Below, one piece after another: positions 60,340 to 64,000 of a stretch of 64,000 bases of DNA. Numbering within the stretch: position 1 is the stretch's first letter; each line of letters opens with the position of its first letter. The notes beneath the pieces are model-generated. The model made no database searches. It saw only the letters and a program-made list of their open reading frames with translations, and was not told the origin of the DNA. The position numbers and the translations under genes are program-made. The stretch is from Penicillium oxalicum (Eukaryota > Ascomycota > Eurotiomycetes > Eurotiales > Aspergillaceae): contig NC_064651.1 of assembly GCF_001723175.1 (NCBI RefSeq), forward strand, positions 1,550,001 to 1,614,000, written 5' to 3'.

Positions 60340-63300
60340 AGTGGCATGGGGACTGCATAAGCCCAGACTGGGGAAGACAGTCAGACACCCACACGCTTCC
60401 AATCACAACCAAACCGTTCAAGTGTGGCCCTTCGGAAAACTCGGTACCGTGAACCAACTGCATGATAGAAAACACTTGAGAAGCCTGTTTCCCAGACAGG
60501 CGTCTGGTCTGGCCTGGTCATGGAAGGGTAAGAAAAGAAAAAGGTTTCAATATGCATTTGATTCTCCGTCGACAAAGAAAAACGGAGACAGTCGCGCCTT
60601 GCCTCTTCGACCTGCATGGCACACCCTTCAGTCACTCCCAATCATCATGCCGGGTGAATCTGATTTGGTGCTCCGTACGTCTCCGTCCCCCAAATGGTTC
60701 CTGCAGTAGGCCATGCAACAGGACCGATGCATGGTCGGAAAATCACAAGCCACCGACGGATTCAGCTACTGTCTTTACTCTCCAGGTGGACAGAAGGAGC
60801 GCGCGCGCCTCTTTGGCCGAAGAGTCATGTCTTTTGACGTGTCGTGTGGGCGACCCTTACTTGTCTTCCATCAGCGTGGTGGCAGCCGCACTACATACCT
60901 GTGTACTACTGGAGAGTCTTCTCCACCTTCCACTTATTGGAACTCGCTAGCCAATATTCTGTAGAGGACCTTTGTCGACACAGTAGATTGGGCAAGACTC
61001 ACAGTTGTGAGAACCAAAAGACTGAGACTACGGTCAAGTCCTAGCCAGTCAGGTCCACAGTATCCCGAGGAGTTGGGAATTGCATCTGATCGTCCGTCAC
61101 TATTGTACTGTACTAGCTGGGTGTAAGCGACTGATCAATTACTGCAACGTGGTACACCATTTTCACATACACAAAAGACACTAGAGGCAGTTTCGATCTT
61201 CTTTTTCCCCTTCGCTTTCTTCTGAGCCATATCTTCTATTGTCCACCGTAGCTAGGAATGTACTGTACACGCACGTGATGGCTGTTCCTGTGATGCGGGT
61301 GTGGATCGAGGTCGACTTTCCGACTCGGCTGGCATCTGAACCTCGACTCGGCTGGCCCCAATTTTGTGCCTCACTGCTTCGCTATTCGCCTCCAGGATCT
61401 GCTTAGGAGGCTTGGCCGGATCATGTGAAACCGGCCAGGGCTTATGCGTTGAGGCTTCGCCTAGCCCAGAGGACGCCTGGCATTGGTGCTGCTCGCAGTC
61501 AGTGCGATCAATTGATTCCTACGATTCAGGTGGACACTGTCCGACCATTTCGTGATTCACTAGATGCTTGACTCTCGCATCGTGTTCGAGCTCAATATTT
61601 TGCCACTTTCAGGAAGTTTGCGATCGGCGCGAGCGAGCTCTGGCGATTTGATCGTACCGAAGGCACGAGTGAGTACCCAAGACCCAGTCCATACTATCTT
61701 CGAGAGATATGCAATATTGAAGTGTAAAAAGCTCTTGTGGGTGCTAGTGGCGTGGTCGCCAAATTCGAGCGGAGGGCCAACGACGCGCAGCTGTTCCCGC
61801 TTTGCCGATCGCTGGGGTGTCCAGAATCCGAGGCTGCTTCCTAGGCTCTCATGTCCGGCTGCTGATGAAGGGCTGACATAGCAGCGAGAGAGAAAGAGAG
61901 AGACACTCAAGTCGGCAAGCATGTCCATCACTTATTATGATCTCGCCCGATGGAGCAAACCTCCGGTTGGTTAGACTCTCAAGGTAGAGAGTTGGACTAT
62001 TGATTATACCTGCGACCCGTAGTGTGTACCACCGCCGCCACGGATTCTTGGTTCAGGATTCTAGTTTCTTCGTTCGAGCAACGATTCGGCTGGAAAGGCT
62101 CCAAAATAGACACCTTCTAGCCAAGGACCCAACCCGCCAACATGGGAAGAAAATATGACTCCAGAAGGTCCGCAGGGGGGGCATCTCCGAAAGCGCGGGT
62201 GATGGAGATCACACATATTGTACGACGATGCTGGGGACCCGAGAAAAGCAGCACTAGGACCAAACCGTGCGATCATGGGCCGTCGATCTCTCCCACTGGA
62301 AGCCGATATAACGATAGACAGTTGCTGCCCTGGCAGAGAAATGACGAGACGGCACGCGCGTGGGGCGCTATGGTCGGTGGATGCCCGGTGGTTTGATCTT
62401 CACCGAGTAAAAAAGGATCTTGCCCAGAGACCAGAGGGAGCCAGTCAAACCCGTGAAGCCACTCCACACCTCAGAGCACTTTGCGCACCACCGATAAGAG
62501 CAAATGATTGCCGCTGTCAACCGTTGGTCGGATCCAATTGTCTTCCACCGTGCGGTCACACCCTTTCCTCGAGACCTTCCGCCGGGTGAAGGAGGAAGAG
62601 GACGCGGGAAGAAACGATGGGATGGTCATGGCCTGGCGGTCCATACAGCGACCGAGCATGCGGGAGACCCCAAGTAGAGGGCAGACAACTGGACACGGGT
62701 TCGAGCTGGGACCTTTGGTCCCAGAGCCCACCTGATCGTGTCATGTCTCGACTCTGGAGCGCCCACCACGAGAGTCGTGAGTATCAGCGCCGCGGCAGAG
62801 AGATAAGGCCCATGGATGAAAGCCTGATAGGACCCGTCCTCCGATCCTATCTCACCACAGGCGGACAGCCACCTCCCGCTTCACAGATATTCATGCGCCA
62901 ATAATCACCACCCTGTCCTCTCTCAGACAGCCAGATGGGAGAGGCGAGTCGTAGTCAGAGGCATTATTTCCATTTTCTGGTCTCAAGCTTTCCACACACC
63001 ATCGCCGTGGCACAGCCTCTTTCCCCCGTCTGTTTTCTCTCTGCCTTCTTCCACTGGTGCACTTCATCTGCCTCTCCGCATTTTCAGAGTTGCACCGTGC
63101 CGCTCCACTTCTCTTTTGGGCTTGTTGACCGATGTGGACCTTTTGCCCAAACTCGGTGTAGCAGCGTGCCAGAGAGGCCAGTAGTGTCCGCCGGTGTCCT
63201 CCCACCTCCAGCAGACCAGCACCGTCGTCGGATAATGTAGCCTTCACTTACAGTGTCTGTCCCGACTGCCCAGGACTCTGACCATATTCAGTGCAGACCC

Positions 63301-64000
63301 CAATTTTGTGAATAGACCTTGGGATTGTCAAGATCACTTGCACTCTCTTGCGAGATGCCTTTCGCATCCAGCCACGAGAGCAATATAGGCAAGGGTATTC
63401 ATCGCCAATAATCGTTTTCGTAGTATGGTCCGCACATGGACAGGCCTCAACCCATGCTAGCCGTCCGGCCGCATCATAGTGCTCGAAAGGTCCTCTTGGT
63501 GTGCTTTTGGCGCGAGGCCAACCGTCCATTCAGCCATTCAGATGAAGAGTCGGTACCTGCTCTCCACGCTAATTCGCAGCATGCCCCGCTCTGATCGCTC
63601 ATTGCGATTGGAGGTCTTTTGGGGTTCTTTGTCCTCTCTTCCACCGCGACTGCATTGATGTGCTCTCGGTTTTTCCTTCCCACGATTTTTATTTTTATTT
63701 ATTTTTATTTTGCCCCGTGGTGTTCCTGATTCTCGTAATGGCTCTTCCTGAATCGCTGCCGCGATGAAGAGGAAAGAGAAAGCGTACTGTAGGTCCCGAG
63801 GTATACAACCGAGGACAGATTATTCGGGATTGATCATCTCTCAAGAGAACTGTCGATCATCGATGGACTGCTATCTCATAGGAATCACTCTAGATGGCGT
63901 CATGTACCGTTTCAGTTCATCTCTTGACCACAATTTTCTCGTCCTCGGTGGTGTGCAGTGTGCAGTGGTGCACTGGGACCAGTGTCATTGCCAATCACGC

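Larger units (their letters stand above)
41553..64000. other. 22.4-kb gene desert at the right side of the window
   Basis: No open frame here combines a start, plausible splice sites and recognisable domain content. The longest frames (47009-47818 minus, 51962-52702 plus, 57909-58694 minus) have Pro/Ser/Arg/Trp-rich, motif-free translations expected from non-coding DNA. Base composition by eye is not strikingly AT-rich, so heavy repeat-induced point mutation is not obvious. I found no transposase, reverse transcriptase, tRNA or rRNA signature. What it holds are short tandem repeats, long G or C runs and a perfect inverted repeat (listed separately). Pyrimidine-rich leader-like stretches appear around 57720-57840 and 62960-63130. 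It may be an extended regulatory region or non-coding RNA locus of a gene beyond 64000, or a decayed segment; this is inference. Confidence 0.6.

Noticed and set aside
62700..62730. GGTTCGA-like word resembling a tRNA B box
   Set aside because: The required downstream CC and a correctly spaced A box are absent and no cloverleaf can be drawn.

Overview
The window is nuclear DNA from a filamentous ascomycete, most likely a Eurotiales species (Aspergillus/Penicillium type). The signs are small spliceosomal introns (mostly 50-120 nt, GTAAGT/GTACGT donors, CTAAC-like branch points, CAG/TAG acceptors), monocistronic genes on both strands and a typical Pezizomycotina housekeeping gene set. All exon models below were assembled by hand from splice signals and expected protein continuity.

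Layout. Nucleotides 1-9.9 kb hold the 5' part of the ribosome-assembly GTPase NOG2 (minus, running off the left edge), a mitochondrial small-subunit ribosomal protein read divergently from it, a repeat-rich PIR-like cell-wall protein, and a PAP2 lipid phosphate phosphatase with a 12-nt exon. From 11 to 21.5 kb lie a MARVEL membrane protein, a secreted EEP-phosphatase/nuclease with a jacalin-like lectin tail, an FMN reductase and a large ABCC/Yor1-type ABC transporter. From 24.6 to 41.6 kb lie ornithine aminotransferase (broken by several single-base frameshifts), the GPI-anchor mannosyltransferase GPI10, a Gts1-like ArfGAP, cytochrome c peroxidase, the diphthamide co-chaperone DPH4 (one frameshift) and a thioredoxin/PITH protein. 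From 41.6 kb to the right edge (22.4 kb) I find no convincing gene, only short tandem repeats, G/C homopolymers and an inverted repeat.

The genes are mostly independent housekeeping functions: ribosome biogenesis (NOG2, mS26), secretory and GPI-anchor/cell-wall work (GPI10, ArfGAP, PIR-like protein), mitochondrial redox (CCP), translation-factor modification (DPH4) and arginine/ornithine catabolism (OAT). The most interesting item is the 420-nt intron of NOG2. Its transcript strand folds into an H/ACA snoRNA with two pockets matching the two adjacent uridines of LSU rRNA helix 69. This makes it the apparent counterpart of yeast snR191, which sits in the intron of yeast NOG2. Other points worth a second look are the tight cluster of frameshifts in OAT, the slipped dinucleotide in DPH4, the large gene desert and two related heptamer arrays inside it.
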